From Ipomoea triloba (Eukaryota > Streptophyta > Magnoliopsida > Solanales > Convolvulaceae): DNA of 64,000 bases. Positions 1 to 12,330 of this stretch are shown one piece after another (within the stretch, counting starts at the first letter, position 1; each line of letters begins with the position of its first letter). A program made the translations under genes and the position numbers. The stretch is taken from the NCBI RefSeq assembly GCF_003576645.1, contig NC_044923.1, positions 17,869,150 through 17,933,149 on the forward strand, written 5' to 3'. The notes under the pieces were generated by a model. It was not told where the DNA came from, did no database searches, and was given only the letters and a program-made list of their open reading frames with translations.

Positions 1-648
1 CCTCAAAAAGGGTTTCATCCTAATGTTGTTACGTATAACACAATGTTGCAGGGGTTCTTTCTGGTGGGTAGATGTTCTGCTGCACTAGAACTTTTTCAGG
101 AGATGCTGGTTGCTGGACATAAACCAGATTCTTGCACTTCATGTGTCTTACTTGGTGGTTTGTGTGATAATGGACTTGTTGAACAGGCGATGTCAGTCTA
201 TCATCAGTTAGATAGAAACGGAAATGGTTCTCATGTTTATGATACTCTCATAATTGATAAGGTCTGCAAGATAGGACGGCTTAATATTGCACGCGATGTA
301 TTCAATGACCTCATCTCTAAAGGGCGACGCCTAAATGTGAAGACGTACACTGTAATGATAAATGGGCTCTGTCGAGGAGGATTTTTAGATGAAGCCTTAG
401 AGTTATTAAGGAAAATGGAGAAGAATGATTGCTTACCAGATACTGTGACTTATAATGTTATTTTGCAAGAATTTGTTAGAGAGAAAAAATGCCACGAGGC
501 AAATCTACTTTTGGATGAAATGGTTGGTAAGGGTATTTCTCTAGATCGCTGCACATTTTTCTTCTTAAACGACTTACTTGCACTTAAAACTGGAGATGAG
601 ACTGTACTAAAGGTGATACAGAAATTTGCTGCAAATCATGTAAAGTAA
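1..648 (+). CDS. P-class pentatricopeptide repeat protein, 3' part
   Basis: The reading frame is open from the first base, so the gene continues upstream of the window. About 215 residues are visible, ending at TAA 646-648. They form about six tandem 35-residue PPR motifs with typical signatures such as PNVVTYNTML, VKTYTVMINGLCRGGFLDEALELL and PDTVTYNVIL, with no E or DYW extension. P-class PPR proteins bind organellar RNA one base per repeat and act in mitochondria or plastids in RNA stability, processing or fertility restoration. The LCRGG/DEALELL style resembles Rf-like PPRs, but the targeting peptide and most repeats are outside the window, so the target cannot be inferred. The first methionine (position 43) is internal to a repeat and is not the start. 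No frameshift is seen in this part. Confidence 0.9.
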   Translation, partial: PQKGFHPNVVTYNTMLQGFFLVGRCSAALELFQEMLVAGHKPDSCTSCVLLGGLCDNGLVEQAMSVYHQLDRNGNGSHVYDTLIIDKVCKIGRLNIARDVFNDLISKGRRLNVKTYTVMINGLCRGGFLDEALELLRKMEKNDCLPDTVTYNVILQEFVREKKCHEANLLLDEMVGKGISLDRCTFFFLNDLLALKTGDETVLKVIQKFAANHVK

Positions 649-1649
649 CTACATATTTGAAATCTTTTAGCTTCTCTGCTTGTTCATGCATTGCTACTTT
701 TGGAGGAACGTTTTCAGGGATTTCATTAGTACCTACTAGGGTGGACATCCAACTGACTGTACCATGAAGTTTGTGTTCTATCTTCGTGTTCACTAATGTG
801 TTTTGAATATATGTATATATATAGTGGCAATTTTTTCCCTTTCATTTCCTTTTGTCGGAAAAATAGTATCCCTGCAAACTGGGAGGAGCTGCAGTGTTAC
901 TTTGATCCTAAAAAACCAGTGTAAAATTCTTCAAAGATGTATATGTGTATACATATTGCCATACAGATTCAGTTACATCTCTAGGAAGGGATTTGAAACA
1001 TTCTTAGATAGGCTAAAGCTTTGCATCTTGGATTTTGGGCTCACAATTCAGGTAAGCTTAGCTTTTATGTTCATTCTTTGCAATTGAAACCATTGCTTGT
1101 GTCATTGTTGCTGATCAAAGCTTCTGCTGTTGTGAATGAAATGAGACAGGGTAATAAATCTGAAGAATTGCCAGAGCAGATGTTATGTTGTGTGAGACTG
1201 AATTAAATTGATTATGTAAATTATCAGCAGCTAGGTAGGGCCTAGGGCTGACCCTAATTATGTAAACTGAAAATTAGATTATGGAGAAATAAGAAATAAT
1301 ATATTCATTTTTCAAGAAAATGAATCAAATTTCTCAAAAAAAAATAATAATAAAAATACAAGTGAACCAAAAAAAAAAAAAAAACAATTTCTTAACTTTT
1401 AGGCAAACAAAAAAATATAGTTACATAGGTACATAATTTGAATGTTATTTTGGATCAGACTTCAAAATGCAAGGTAGACCATGGTTTATGGAATAAATTG
1501 TCACTTATAATAGCAAGTTAGCCTCACGTCTCTTGCCTCCTGTCACGCAAGATGTCAAGTAGATTAGTATTTTTTTAAAATCATTATTTCTGAAAAATAA
1601 CAATAATTATATTAAAAAGTTACAACTACTTGCCATGGCTCTTCGTCCA
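649..1649. other. PPR gene 3' flank, no gene seen
   Basis: This is the probable 3' UTR and flank of the PPR gene, then AT-rich DNA with A-runs near 1340-1384. Short open frames here have no recognisable domain. Positions 824-869 (GTGGCAATTTTTTCCC...GGAAAAATAGTAT) recur at 18098-18143, so this flank already includes dispersed repeat sequence. Confidence 0.5.
824..869 (+). repeat. 46-bp dispersed repeat, copy 1
   Basis: The segment beginning GTGGCAATTTTTTCCC and ending GGAAAAATAGTAT is almost identical to 18098-18143. It is too short to classify. It could be the end of a larger dispersed element. Confidence 0.5.
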
Positions 1650-1739
1650 TATCGATCTGGATGGAGAACACATCTTCTCCCTCAATAAGTCAATATCGAT
1701 CTGGATGGAGAACACATCTTCTCTCTCAATAAGTCAATA
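1650..1739. repeat. Two-copy 44-bp tandem repeat
   Basis: A 44-bp unit starting ATCGATCTGGATGGAGAACA occurs at 1651 and again at 1695 with one C/T difference. It is a simple local duplication with no coding sense. Confidence 0.85.
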
Positions 1740-2170
1740 TGAACATGATTGAAGAAGCTTGGCGGGCTTCTTCATCCAATCTGGACAAAGAAAGCAAAAT
1801 TTTTTTATACCAACAAGGCAACAATATATAACATCAAATCTTTATCCATTTTTTTGGGGCAAAACCTACTTAAATATGGTATTTATATATAATAATAAGT
1901 TGGACAAACTATTATCTTAGTAATCAAAAGATTTTAAATTCAACTCTCAATGTGTGCAATTTTTGACTTTTTAATTTAAACAAATTATTAAGAGCAACCT
2001 AGATTGATTTGTCCTCTTTGTCCGCTAAAGTTGCTGAGGTTTTCCTTGTCATTCAAAAAGAAAGAAGTTTCTTAGGTTTCACTAAGGTAAAAGATGTTGT
2101 AATAGACAAGCCTTAATGTTTCCTGCTATACAATGGAGGTTATAGAATAGTGTTAAAACTTTGACCAAAA
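1740..2170. other. AT-rich intergenic DNA
   Basis: I see no gene, RNA or clear repeat boundary in this stretch. Confidence 0.4.
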
Positions 2171-2241
2171 GTGGCTGCAGTTTGGTGGTAAGAGTTTTAC
2201 GTTGTGGCCGTAGAGACCTGGGCTCGAATCCCAGCAGCCAC
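2171..2241 (+). tRNA. tRNA-His (GUG), head of a dispersed repeat
   Basis: The sequence folds as a full 71-nt cloverleaf. The 7-bp acceptor is GTGGCTG/CAGCCAC, the D arm holds GTTTGGTGGTAAG, the anticodon loop TTGTGGC gives anticodon GTG, and the T arm is CTGGG-CTCGAAT-CCCAG. A T-run for Pol III termination lies about 20 nt downstream. A second copy at 18195-18265 is followed by the same roughly 1-kb body, so this gene may be the mobile head of a repeat rather than a housekeeping locus. The anticodon stem has one G-U-type pair. Fold and identity are certain; expression is unknown. Confidence 0.85.
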
Positions 2242-3229
2242 ATTTGTTGTTTCCGAATTTTTAATCCAGATAGAATTAACTCGAATTTTTCATTTTCTTT
2301 TAATCCGCGATTGGCAAATTTCAATTAATACATCTAATTCGTTTTGAAAAACCAAAATTCACTATATTTTGAGTTTTGACAGCTCCATAATTATGATTGT
2401 GATAAAACCCATCAACGAATTGAAAGAATTGCACTACTTTATTTAAGTCTTTAACTACTAGCTTAACTATGTGTTAAAATATTGTATTTTATGAGTTAAA
2501 TAATATATTTTATGTATTTTTAGATCATGATCCGCACAACAATGATTGATTTCTCAATGCTTAAATAATCATTTTAAATGGTTTAAATTCGGGTAATCAT
2601 AAATCTTTCTTGGAGAAATATTATCACTTACTTTAAGCACATCGAGAGCTTTTGAAACGGGATTGAATGTCTTTTATGAATTAGAATATTGTATTTTATG
2701 AGTTAAATAATATATTTTATGTGTTTTTTGACCGTGGTCCACACATCGTGGATCATAGTCTACACAATAATGATTGATTTCTCCACGTTTAAACAATCAA
2801 TTTAAATGGTTAAATTCAGACAATCACAAATCTTTCTTGGTGAAACATTATCACTTTAAGCACTTCGAGATCTTTTGAAATGGGATTGAAGGTTTTTTAT
2901 GAGTTAGAATATTGTATTTTATGAGTTAAATGATATATTTTATGTGTTTTTAGACCGTGGTCCAAACAACAACTTGGAGCATAGCCCACACAATAATGAT
3001 TGATTTCTGAACGTTTAAATAATCATTTTAAATGGTTAAATTTAGGCAATCACAAATCTTTCTTTGTGAAACATTATCACTTACTTTAAGAACTTCGAGA
3101 GCTTTTGATCGAAATGGGATTGAAGGTCTTTTCGGCAACATATCAGAGAAGTAAATTTTTGTTTAAATTGAATGGTAATACATTTTATAAATATGGAATT
3201 GTGTTTATATGTCATTGATATTATGCTTA
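2171..3229 (+). repeat. tRNA-His-headed repeat, copy 1
   Basis: The intact tRNA-His is followed by a conserved body (GCGATTGGCAAATTTCAATT near 2307, then CATCTAATTCGTTTTG). After that come three diverged tandem units of about 210-240 bp starting near 2472, 2681 and 2903. Each carries GTATTTTATGAGTTAAA, a GACCGTGGTCCA palindrome-like core and AATCACAAATCTTTCTTG. The conserved end is TTGATATTATGCTTA near 3229. The same order occurs at 18195-19622. A tRNA head with Pol III boxes suggests a SINE-like origin, but about 1 kb with internal tandem units is long for a plant SINE. Confidence 0.7.
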
Positions 3230-4320
3230 ATCATAAGCCCACAAGATTCCGCTCCTAGAACTACTGCGGAGGTAAATGGCAAGTCGTGCAATCAATCCAC
3301 CAGTCAGAATGTGCCCACGAGGCACCTCCAATCATGACAAAGTTCTAAGGTGATTTATTAAACTAAACTGCAAGCCAATTTTATCTTCTTTTTTTTTTTT
3401 TTAATACTTAGATGATCCCAGCTTCATTGGGCTAATTTTGTAGGTTTTTTTAAAAAAAAAAATAAAAAAATACTAGAGTGATCCCAACTTTGTAAGATTA
3501 ATCATAATTAGTCCACAAGACCCCACTCCTAGAACCACTGCAGAAATAAATCGCAAGTCGCGCAATCAACCCACCACTCAAGCGATGAACCAAATAAGCT
3601 AAACCCGGGAGAAAAATATGAGCAATCACAATTCAGGTCATTAACGTTCCATGGCATGTAATGACTCTCCTTTATGGGAGGTCATGAGATCGAGTCTCAG
3701 TAGAGGCGATAGTGACTCTTTGTGCTTCAACAGGTTGAGGAAGTATAGATGAACAGATAGTGGTGCGTCACATCATATATGTCACATAATGTCATATAAT
3801 CAAATTCAATGATGAGGCATTGATTTTTCGGGATGAAAAAGATTGAAAAAAATATAAGACAAATACTAAATTCTAAAAAATTATGAGTGTTTCAAAAAGA
3901 TATCGGTTACTCATAGTGATGCTAAACTTATTCACTAAGCATGCTATTAATCGGTTGCGCTATTGGGTCTTCAGTTATTACTCGCATCACTCCAACAAAT
4001 TATCTTATTTGACTCTTAGGTTGAATTTATTAAACTAATTTTATATCTAATATTTATGTTTTCACATAACTCTACCTCACTTTATCCAAAAATTAAATCG
4101 ACTCCAAGTAAGGAACGTCGTGAGATGAAGATCCACGTAAATTAACACTGCCGTTTTAGGGGGTACTGTTGAATTGTTGTTTACCATAACAGGATAATAT
4201 GTATACTAATGAAATGATCATAAATATTAACACATTAGTTGGTTTGCCCGAGAGGTTAAGGGGGAAGACTTAAGATCTTCTGCACACTTAGCACTTTGGG
4301 CTAAATTGCACTTGGCTAAG
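3230..4320 (+). repeat. tRNA-Leu-associated repeat, copy 1
   Basis: This repeat is shared with 46230-47640 and 51285-52020, both on the - strand. It has two related modules (GCCCACAAGATTCCGCTCC... near 3236 and AGTCCACAAGACCCC... near 3510), then ATATGAGCAATCACAATTCA near 3617. A SINE-like tail follows at 3680-3765 (GGTCATGAGATCGAGTCTC...GTATAGATGAACAGATA), and then the block ATCTTATTTGACTCTTAGG...GTTTACCATAACAGG that directly precedes the tRNA-Leu. Module order differs from the other copies, where the same modules lie downstream of the tRNA. Confidence 0.7.
4238..4300 (+). pseudogene. tRNA-Leu (UAA) relic, 3' half lost
   Basis: The 5' half matches the intact copy at 47259-47340, including D arm TTTGCCCGAGAGGTTAAGGG and anticodon arm GAAGACTTAAGATCTTC with anticodon TAA. 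After TGCACA the sequence diverges and no T arm or acceptor 3' strand is present. Position 2 of the acceptor is also mutated. Confidence 0.8.
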
Positions 4321-4908
4321 GATCTTAAGTGATCCTAATTTCACCGAATTTGCAAGCCATTAGAATATGAACTTGGGAATTGGCATTTATACTTCAATTA
4401 TTGAAATATATTCAGCTTTATTGTTGATACACCAAATTGGTCAAAAACTCTAGCAAACCTTGACATGTATTGAACAACGATATTATATTGTTCAGTAAGT
4501 TACAAATCATGAAGGAGCATGCTAGAGGTAGTCCCGGTGTGAACCAATAAATATGTATGTATTTTTGCCAGAGGAAGAAGCATTTGTTTATCCATCCTCA
4601 ATCGACCGAAACCGACCAATGCTCACCCCTAGTTAAAACAACATTTAAAATAGTAGTGTTTTAAAATTAACAGACTACATTTATTTAGTTTAAAAAATTA
4701 TTATTTTGTTCAATAACTTATATTATTAATTCATATTGTCATAAGTTGTTTTACAAGTTACTTTTTTGCGTATTAATTAAAAGTAAATTGCTAATTTACT
4801 AAATATTTTATTATAAAATAGTATTATTATCCCCTAATCAAAACAATTAATAAAGAATATACATAGTTACATACTAAGAAGAGGTAAACCAACCATGTAC
4901 GATGGTCT
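4321..4908. other. Intergenic DNA
   Basis: AT-rich sequence with no recognisable gene or clear repeat. It is the flank into which LINE 1 inserted. Confidence 0.4.
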
Positions 4909-4983
4909 TGATTGCAAATATATATATATATATTTTTGATCGGAAGAGAGGGGGTTAACCCCAGAATAATAAACTGACAAAAA

Positions 4984-7900
4984 CTAACACGCCCCTATAA
5001 GAGGTATTCTTCTGTGGATTCCAACACCAAACCGATCCTCATGAGCAACTTCAAGCATCTCCTGCGGAGTCTCTGTCAAAATGTTTATTCCTTGCTGTGG
5101 TGATAATCCTTTCTTAGCAAGGGCATCGGCGAGACGATTCTGCTCCCTATAAACATGCATGATTTGAACATTTGGAATACGAGATATTTCCACGGAGCAT
5201 CTGTGAATTATGTTATTTCGTTGACCGAGATCCGTATGAGGTTCCCTTAAGCTTTCCACCAGTGAGCTGGAATTGCTTTCGACTATGATGTTCATAATTC
5301 CCCTTCGAGAAGCCATGCGCAGACCTTGCAAAACTCCCCAAGCCTCAGCATCTTGGATAGAGCACCGACCAATATGGTAAACGAAACCTTCCACCCAGTT
5401 CCCGTTAGTATCACGGAGGACACCCCCACAGCCCGCTAGACCAGTAGTCCGCGATACGCTTCCATCAACATTTAGCTTCACCCAGCCACTACCCGGTTTC
5501 TTCCAGGCCACTGCTGTATCCACATAGCTTCCTGTTCGAATTCCAGGAACATCCCGCCTGATGAAAACACTCGCTATCTCTTTCTCCTGCTTTCTCACCC
5601 ATGAGATTTTGTCGTTTGTAGACCTCCTTTCCTCTCTGAAAATAAAGTTATTGCGCCATCTCCAAATCCACCACAACCGAATCGCGAACCGGGCAGGCCA
5701 CGAATCATCTAATCCCAGTCTGCGATCGCCACGAATTTGCGCAGAGAACCAATCATTCCAATCAAGATGTCGAAGTCGGTTTAAAACAGTGGGACTAAGC
5801 ACATCTTGCCATAGGGGAGTCGCTTCACGGCATCTTCGAAAAAGGTGATCGCAGTTCTCGGGCTGATCTGCACAGAACACACAATACACATTAGAGGTAA
5901 TATTACGTCTAGCCCTTTCAACATTTGTTAAAATTCTTTTATGATTGACAAGCCACATAAAAAAACAAATTTTTTGGGGAACTTTCAGCGCCCAAATCCT
6001 TGTCCAGATACTATTATCATCCGTCGGTTGGGACTGAGTTGCGGCGTCATAAGCTGACCGAACTGTGAAGCAACTGTTAGTGTCATTTCCCCAACCTAAC
6101 TCATCACTTGCAGCTTCAACCTCAGAGAGCATGAAACCGGCTAGCTTTTGAGAAATCTCAACAGGGAGAAGGTCCTGAAAAATTTCCCAGTTCCAACCCC
6201 GACCCTCAACCCAATAGTCAGCAACCTGAGAATAGAGCTCCGGTAGACCTAGAGGGGATTGAAGATACTTATACAAAGGTTCCGTGGTGATCCACTTATC
6301 CATCCAAAACCGAGTGGATCTACCATTTCGCACCAACCTCACCGTCCCTTCTTGTAAAAGTGGTTGGGCCGCCATGATCCCTTTCCACGTAGCCGAAGCT
6401 CGCATGCAACGTCCCATGTTCTCAAGAGTGTCTTCATGTGGAAAATATTTTGCCTTTAGGACTTGAGCCCAGAGGCTATCACGTTCTGTATTTAGACGCC
6501 AGCCAAGCTTGGCCATATAGGCCATATTAAGTTGTTGGAGTTTAAAGAGACCCAGACCCCCAGCTTCCTTCGGAGTTGTCACGATATTCCATTTAACAAG
6601 GCTGAGTTTAGACCTATTCTCAGGACCATCACTCCCCCATATGAAACGCCTTGTGCGCTTCTCCATCTCAAGACAAATCGTAGCAGGTAAGATAGACGTT
6701 TGCATAGCGTAAACCGGAATCGCGTTAAGGACCGATTTAGCAAGGGTGGACCTTCCAGCCATTGACAAAACTTTTGTCTTCCAACCTGCAAGCCTTCGAT
6801 TAAACCTCTCTAATAAATCACCAAAAGAAACGCACGTAGCTCTTCCATAGATCGACTGCACCCCTAAGTATTTACCAAGGTCCTTTGTCTGCGCAATTTG
6901 AAGCCTAGACGCGATTGCATCTCCGAGATTTGGGTCCATGTTATTAGAGAACAAGACCTGCGATTTGGAATAATTTATCCGTTGGCCAGAAGCTTCGCAG
7001 AAATGGGAGAGACAGTCACGGATTAAATCAACTTGGTCCAAAGACGCCTCCGAGAAAAGGACCATGTCATCCGCAAAACAGAGTTATGAGAGGGTGGGGC
7101 TCGAAGGCGACATACGAATCCCTTTCCACAACCCCGAGTGCACTTTCTGGGAGATCATCTGGCTCAGTCTTTCAAGGCATAACACAAAAATTGCCGGAGA
7201 CATTGCGTCACCCTGGCGGATACCCCTTTCCGGGCGGAAATACTGAAGGCGTTCTCCATTCCACGATATAGACATGCGTGGAGAGGGGATACAGTTCATC
7301 AGAAGAGTTATCCATTTCACATCGAACCCAACGTCCCGGAAAATGGACTGGATGAAATTCCACGAGAGACGATCGTAGGCTTTTTCAAAGTCGAGTTTTA
7401 TAGCCATATAGCCCGTTCGGCCTTTTTTTGTGCGCAACAATTGCATGACCTCCTGATAAATAATTACATTGTCTGATATTTGCCAGCCTGGAACGAAAGA
7501 GCTTTGGAAAGGGCTTATCAACTTCGGAAGGATTCTTTTCAAGCGATTGGTTACGGATTTGGTAATGATCTTGTAGCTGACGTTGCATAGGCTAATCGGT
7601 CGAAATTGAGATATCACTTCCGGTGAATTTACTTTCGGAATCAGAACTAAAAGAGTGTTATTTAAATCCTCCAGAAGGTGACCGGTCTCAGCTGCGTTCG
7701 TAACAAGCTCAAAAATGATATCACCCACAACCTCCCACATCCGCTGATAAAAGGCCGCATGAAAACCGTCCGGACCAGGGGCTTTGAACGAGGCCATCTT
7801 AGTAAGGGCGGAGTGAACTTCCGCTTTGGTGAAAGGGCGGTTAAAAGTGTTCCAATCATCCCGCGGAAGGACAGGGAATTCTCCCTCTAAGACAAGTTGT

Positions 7901-9123
7901 TGAGGAGGCATAGCGTCCTGGGAAAATAAAGATTTAAAATACTCCCGCACATGATGTTTAAGACGAACAGGATCCGAGATCTAGTTACCAAGATCATCCC
8001 TTAGGCTTTTGATCGAATTACGAGCTTTACGAATGGTTGTGGACGCATGATAGTATGCCGTGTTTCTGTCATCGGAATTGATCCATTCTTCCCGAGAGCG
8101 TTGGAACCAAAGAAGTTCTTCTTGAAAAAGGATTTCATGATACTCATTTGTCAGGTTTTGTTCCAGTTTAGCCAAACCGCGATGGAAAGCTGTTGAAAGA
8201 CGGCGTTGTACTCCACTAAGGCGGGCCAACACAGTTTTCTTCCGGCGATGTATGTTACCAAACACTGACCGGTTCCATATTGTTAAGGCAGATTCCACCC
8301 GGTTAACGTTGCTGCATACATCCCCAGTCCTAACCCAAGAATTCCGGACTAAGTTCATGAAGCTCGGATCAGTAAACCAAGCCGCCTGAAATTTGAAATA
8401 ATGGCGAGTAAGACTAGAAACACGTTTCTCAATTGTGATCAAGAGGGGAGCGTGGTCTGATGCGAGCCGTGGAAGATGAGAGACCATGGATTCGGGGAAA
8501 AGCTGTCGCCACGCAACATTACAGAGAGCCCGATCTAAACGAGCACCTTTATCTATACCCGTGACCTGGCCACGAACCCAAGTTAAAGGAGGACCATTGA
8601 AGCCCATGTCGATCCAACCTTCAGAATTTATCCAATTTGCAAAATCCGAACTACGCTGAGTAGAGAAGGCGGTATAGTTGCACGTTTCATCTTTGATAAG
8701 AACCGAGTTGAAGTCCCCCGCTACTAGGCAGGGACCATCTAGCTGCAACTTTGCCATGTTTAATTCAGACCACAACCTCCGACGAAGATGGTGAGTTGGA
8801 CTGCCATACACGATCGCGTAGTACCAAGGATTAAGATTATCGTCCCTAACTTGCAAAACAACGAATTGGGGATGAGTTTTGATTACAGAAACCCGCAGAG
8901 AAGCGTTCCATAAAACCCATATCCCCCCACTAAAACCAACCGACTCGACCCGGACCCAATCCGAGAAACCCAGCCGTTTACAGATAGTGTTGGCGTGGAT
9001 ACCCGAGACCTTTGGCTCGACAAGGCCCAAAATGGCCGGCTTATGGGTTTGGAGTAAATTTTTCAGGACGCGGTGGAACACACGACCACCAGCGCCTTGG
9101 CAGTTCCATGTGATGCAATTCAT
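4984..9123 (-). pseudogene. LINE 1 ORF2: endonuclease-reverse transcriptase-RNase H
   Basis: Starting at ATG 9123-9121 (MNCITWNCQGAGG), one frame runs 1380 codons to TAG 4984, broken only by in-frame TAG at 7983-7981 and TAA just before the catalytic motif at about 7083. Domains in order are an AP-like endonuclease (WNCQGAGG, GDFNSV near 8720, SDHAPL near 8450), RT fingers and palm (SFKAPGPDGFHAAF, FRPISLCN, KLDFEKAYDRL, GIRQGDAMSP), the catalytic FADD at about 7073-7062, a zf-RVT (FFMWLVNHKRI, C-x2-C...H), and RNase H (LNVDGS, AEAWGVLQGL, ADALAKKG). The third acidic RNase H residue appears as N in VESNSS. ORF2 normally nicks DNA and reverse-transcribes its own RNA; this copy cannot make the whole protein. 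Confidence 0.93.
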
Positions 9124-9201
9124 AAAAAACAACAAAAATAGAGGAAGAAAAAACAAAGAAACGACACAAAAAAGAAAAGACGCGTCAAACGGATGGAGCA
9201 T

Positions 9202-10513
9202 TGATGTTGTGTAATGTGGTGAGGTGAATGTGAAGGTGGAAGGTGGTAAAACGAGGAAGATTCCCCGAGTGTCGTGTCTCTCAAGGATGGCGAATGGGAA
9301 CCGAATTTATGTTGGCATTTAGGAGGTTGATAGGTAAGAGTTACAAGAATCAAAGGGAGAGGTTTTGTTCATGGTGAGTTTTGTAAAGGTTTTAAAGGTA
9401 AAATAAGATGGAAAATACAAAAGGTAAAAGAAGGGGTGCATGCCAAAGTTAAGCCAAAGGATTGATTATAGTAGGTAGCTTGGAATTGGGTTTCGGGATT
9501 GATCTAGGGAGTCACGGTATTGGTACCGAGTGGCGTCACACTCAGACTCTCAATCCTCATTCGGTTGAGGCATTTTATCGAACACCTTGCCTACCACTCC
9601 TCTCGGATCTCATCCTTTCGGATTAAGAGCGGAGATATAGATGAGTTGGGCTCGTGAGAGGCCGCTATCGCGCACTCTCTCACTTCCACTCGGTTCACTA
9701 ACTATCCCAGCCAGAAATAGAAGCAAAGATTGAACAACATCATCCATACAATCATCAATCATACTCCCACAAATCTCAAGATCATAAGATAAAATCTAAG
9801 CATCAATCCATAGATTAACAAGGGCACCCACACCCAAACTACTCTATTCTAACATAGAAAGCATTAAATCAACAAAATAAACAAAGCAATAGATTAAAGT
9901 TGCAATCTTTAAGGAATAAAAGTTTTAGCAATATACCCAGAGATCTATGGATCTACTCCATCTTCCTTTCATCCTTCATCTTGCTTCTTCAATCTATGGA
10001 AAATCTATCTATCTAATCTACTCTAAAGAAAAGAAAAAGGATTTCCCCCAAAGGGGAGAAAACCCTAAAGAAACTAATCTAAAGGAAATTAGGGCTGCTG
10101 GGAACTTCCTGGGAAAACCTATAAAGGCCATATATATAGCCTCAAAAATCTCGCCCTAATAATTTCCGCGTTGTGTCGCGTCCACGCGGCTCACACGCGT
10201 GTGAGCGTGCGTGGTTTGCTTCTGCTGTCTTCTTCTATGTTGTAGCTCTCGACGATGCGGTTCCATAGCCACCTGCATCGCCTCATTCGGACATTCCTAG
10301 CTCCGGTTACATCCGTTTTACTGAAGTGTCGCCGGAATGCCCTGCGAAGTGCAAGAATTGTGCAAATTATATTGAAACACACAAGATTAGTCCCTAGACC
10401 TATATGCAATGAAATTACCCTATCTTAGCATGTTTCTAGGCCTAAGGACATCTATTATAGCATATTTTACACCTAAATGACCCCTAAAATATGGCTACTT
10501 TTGGCACTTATCA
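9202..10513 (-). mobile_element. Solo LTR inserted between LINE ORF1 and ORF2
   Basis: The LTR starts TGATAAGTGCC (- strand) and ends ACAACATCA, with TG...CA termini and TGAT/ATCA inverted ends. It is 1312 bp long and flanked by a 5-bp duplication AGCAT at 9197-9201 and 10514-10518. There are no gag-pol, PBS or PPT, so it is the product of unequal recombination between two LTRs. On the - strand a promoter-like GGCTATATATATGGCC lies near 10142-10125. The superfamily is not certain; length and style fit Ty3/Gypsy. The insertion is younger than the LINE. It supplies the present ORF1 stop (TGA is its first three bases) and separates the two LINE ORFs by about 1.4 kb. Confidence 0.9.
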
Positions 10514-12330
10514 AGCATCAACGCCCCCCTCCGCCTGATCAAGCTCGTTTGGATTCTCAATCTCCATCACCGCATCCCCTTCCTCATCCCAAGCATTTGG
10601 AGGGTCCGCATGGTGCTCCGACATGGGGTTGGAGTTCACGTTAGGTGCAACCGCAATGGCGTCACCCGTGACCACTCTGGTTTCATTTATGACTTGCCCT
10701 CCCTGCTCGCCGCAAATGACCACATGCTCGTCCTCCTCAGCGGCACGACGCGGCCTGGACGCAGATTGATTGGCGCGAGAGGATTCTTCTTTCTCCAGGA
10801 CTGACACTAGTCGGCCTTCAGCCGGTTCGTTAATAATCTGTCTCTCGTTCACCACCACATTGGCCCGTCGTGTTCGCTGATTCCTAGTGGTTGTCGCAGC
10901 AGTCTGCTGAGCAGGCTGCGTCTCACGTTGATGAACTGGTTCTCTACTATCCTCAAGGGCTGAATGGTTCTCAGAGGTTGGATCATCTTCCAGTGGCGCG
11001 AACCTTGAACCTGAAGTATTAGCCCTTGGGCCGGCAGCACTAACATTCCCGGGTAAACCCTCTATTGCCACAGTTTTCCCCGGCCCCGCTGGTCGCCCAG
11101 TAGGTCTCCGATCCCGCCTTGGAGCGATCATCCACGGACCGTAAGGCTTCGCACGAGTAGACGTTTGATGTCCTTGTTGAACCCCTGCAACTTGAGCAGT
11201 AGGATCAGCATTAGCTACCGCCTGACCAGGATCCGCGTTCTGATCTGTAGAAACGACCACAGTAGCCTCGATCGGCGAAGTCGGGCATGACTCTTGCCTA
11301 TGGCCGTATAGCCCACACGAGAAGCAGACCAAGTGGATGCCCTCATATGCCACCTTCCAAACCTTCTCCTCCATAGTGAAAGTGGAGACTAAAGGTTTGG
11401 TAATGTCGAGTTCAACACAAACCCGCGCAAACTTCCCTCTCGAAACCAGACTTGTCGTGTGATCTACCCTAACAGTCCGACCAAGCTTGTTCCCAATCCT
11501 TCGCAAACTCAAATAGTTATAGTATTCCACCGGGATGCTAGGGAAACGAACCCAAACAAGAACCTTTTCCGTAGTGTCCGCAATCGGATCGAAATTCGGC
11601 ACCCAATCCTTCACTATCAAATAGTGATCCAGAACCATCCACGGACCTTCGTACTTCGCAAACTCCAAATCCTCAATGAAACCAAATTTGACCAGAAAGT
11701 AGTCGTTATCTAAAGCAATTAAGTCCATGCGGCCTTTGGGCCTCCACATCGAAGTCAGACGCCGTAAAAGATAAGCATACCCCACCCGACGCCCCATCAC
11801 CGTTACGATTAGGGACTGCCTCCAAGGCTCCTGGATCTGCTCCTTTTCCTTAGCAGAATAACGGATAGTCGGACATGTAGGATCGTCATCCTCATCATCA
11901 GAAAGCTCCTCAGCCTCAGTATCGGCTGGATCTTCCTCGGTGCAATTTGCGAGCATGAAAGGAATGGTCCCAGATCCACTTCCCACCACAGAATCCCGAT
12001 ACGATCGAGATGGTGCACCCTCGCCATTCACCAAGGGTGTTTGAATATGACCGTGAGACACGTCCTGCTGGTGGAAGCAGCATCCGCGATCTGCCTAGGG
12101 CACTCCCGATCTGCCTGTGTAGGTGACGCGTCCTGCGGGGTTTCAGCGACTACATCCGATTCAACAATCGGTTCCATCTCCGTATCCGTTTCAGCAGGGG
12201 TTCTCGTTTGCGAATCCATCGCAGCAAAGCTTGGAGAATCACTGATCGCTTTCGTCTTCTTCGTGCTTCGTTCGAGCAAATCATGCTTCTCAGAGAACCG
12301 TTGAGTCGAGAGAGAATTTGAATTTTCCAT
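10511..12330 (-). pseudogene. LINE 1 ORF1: DUF4283 / zinc-knuckle RNA-binding protein
   Basis: ATG at 12330 (MENSNSLSTQRF) opens the N-terminal part, which ends in one frame at 12028. The main body continues in another frame from about 12061, so a single-base indel near 12050 breaks the ORF. The body contains a DUF4283-type domain (WRQSLIVTVMGRRVGYAYLL, FGFIEDLEFAKYEGPWMV, VWVRFPSIPVEYY) and a CCHC knuckle CFSCGLYGHRQESC near 11325-11284. A low-complexity acidic C-terminus follows. The family binds LINE RNA in the retrotransposition RNP. The present stop comes from the solo LTR; before insertion the ORF ended three codons later, 61 bp upstream of ORF2. Confidence 0.9.

Noticed and set aside
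3640..3770. Possible CRISPR-like or operon-like regularity in short repeats
   Set aside because: Repeats are dispersed SINE tails without spacer structure, and the sequence is clearly plant nuclear DNA.
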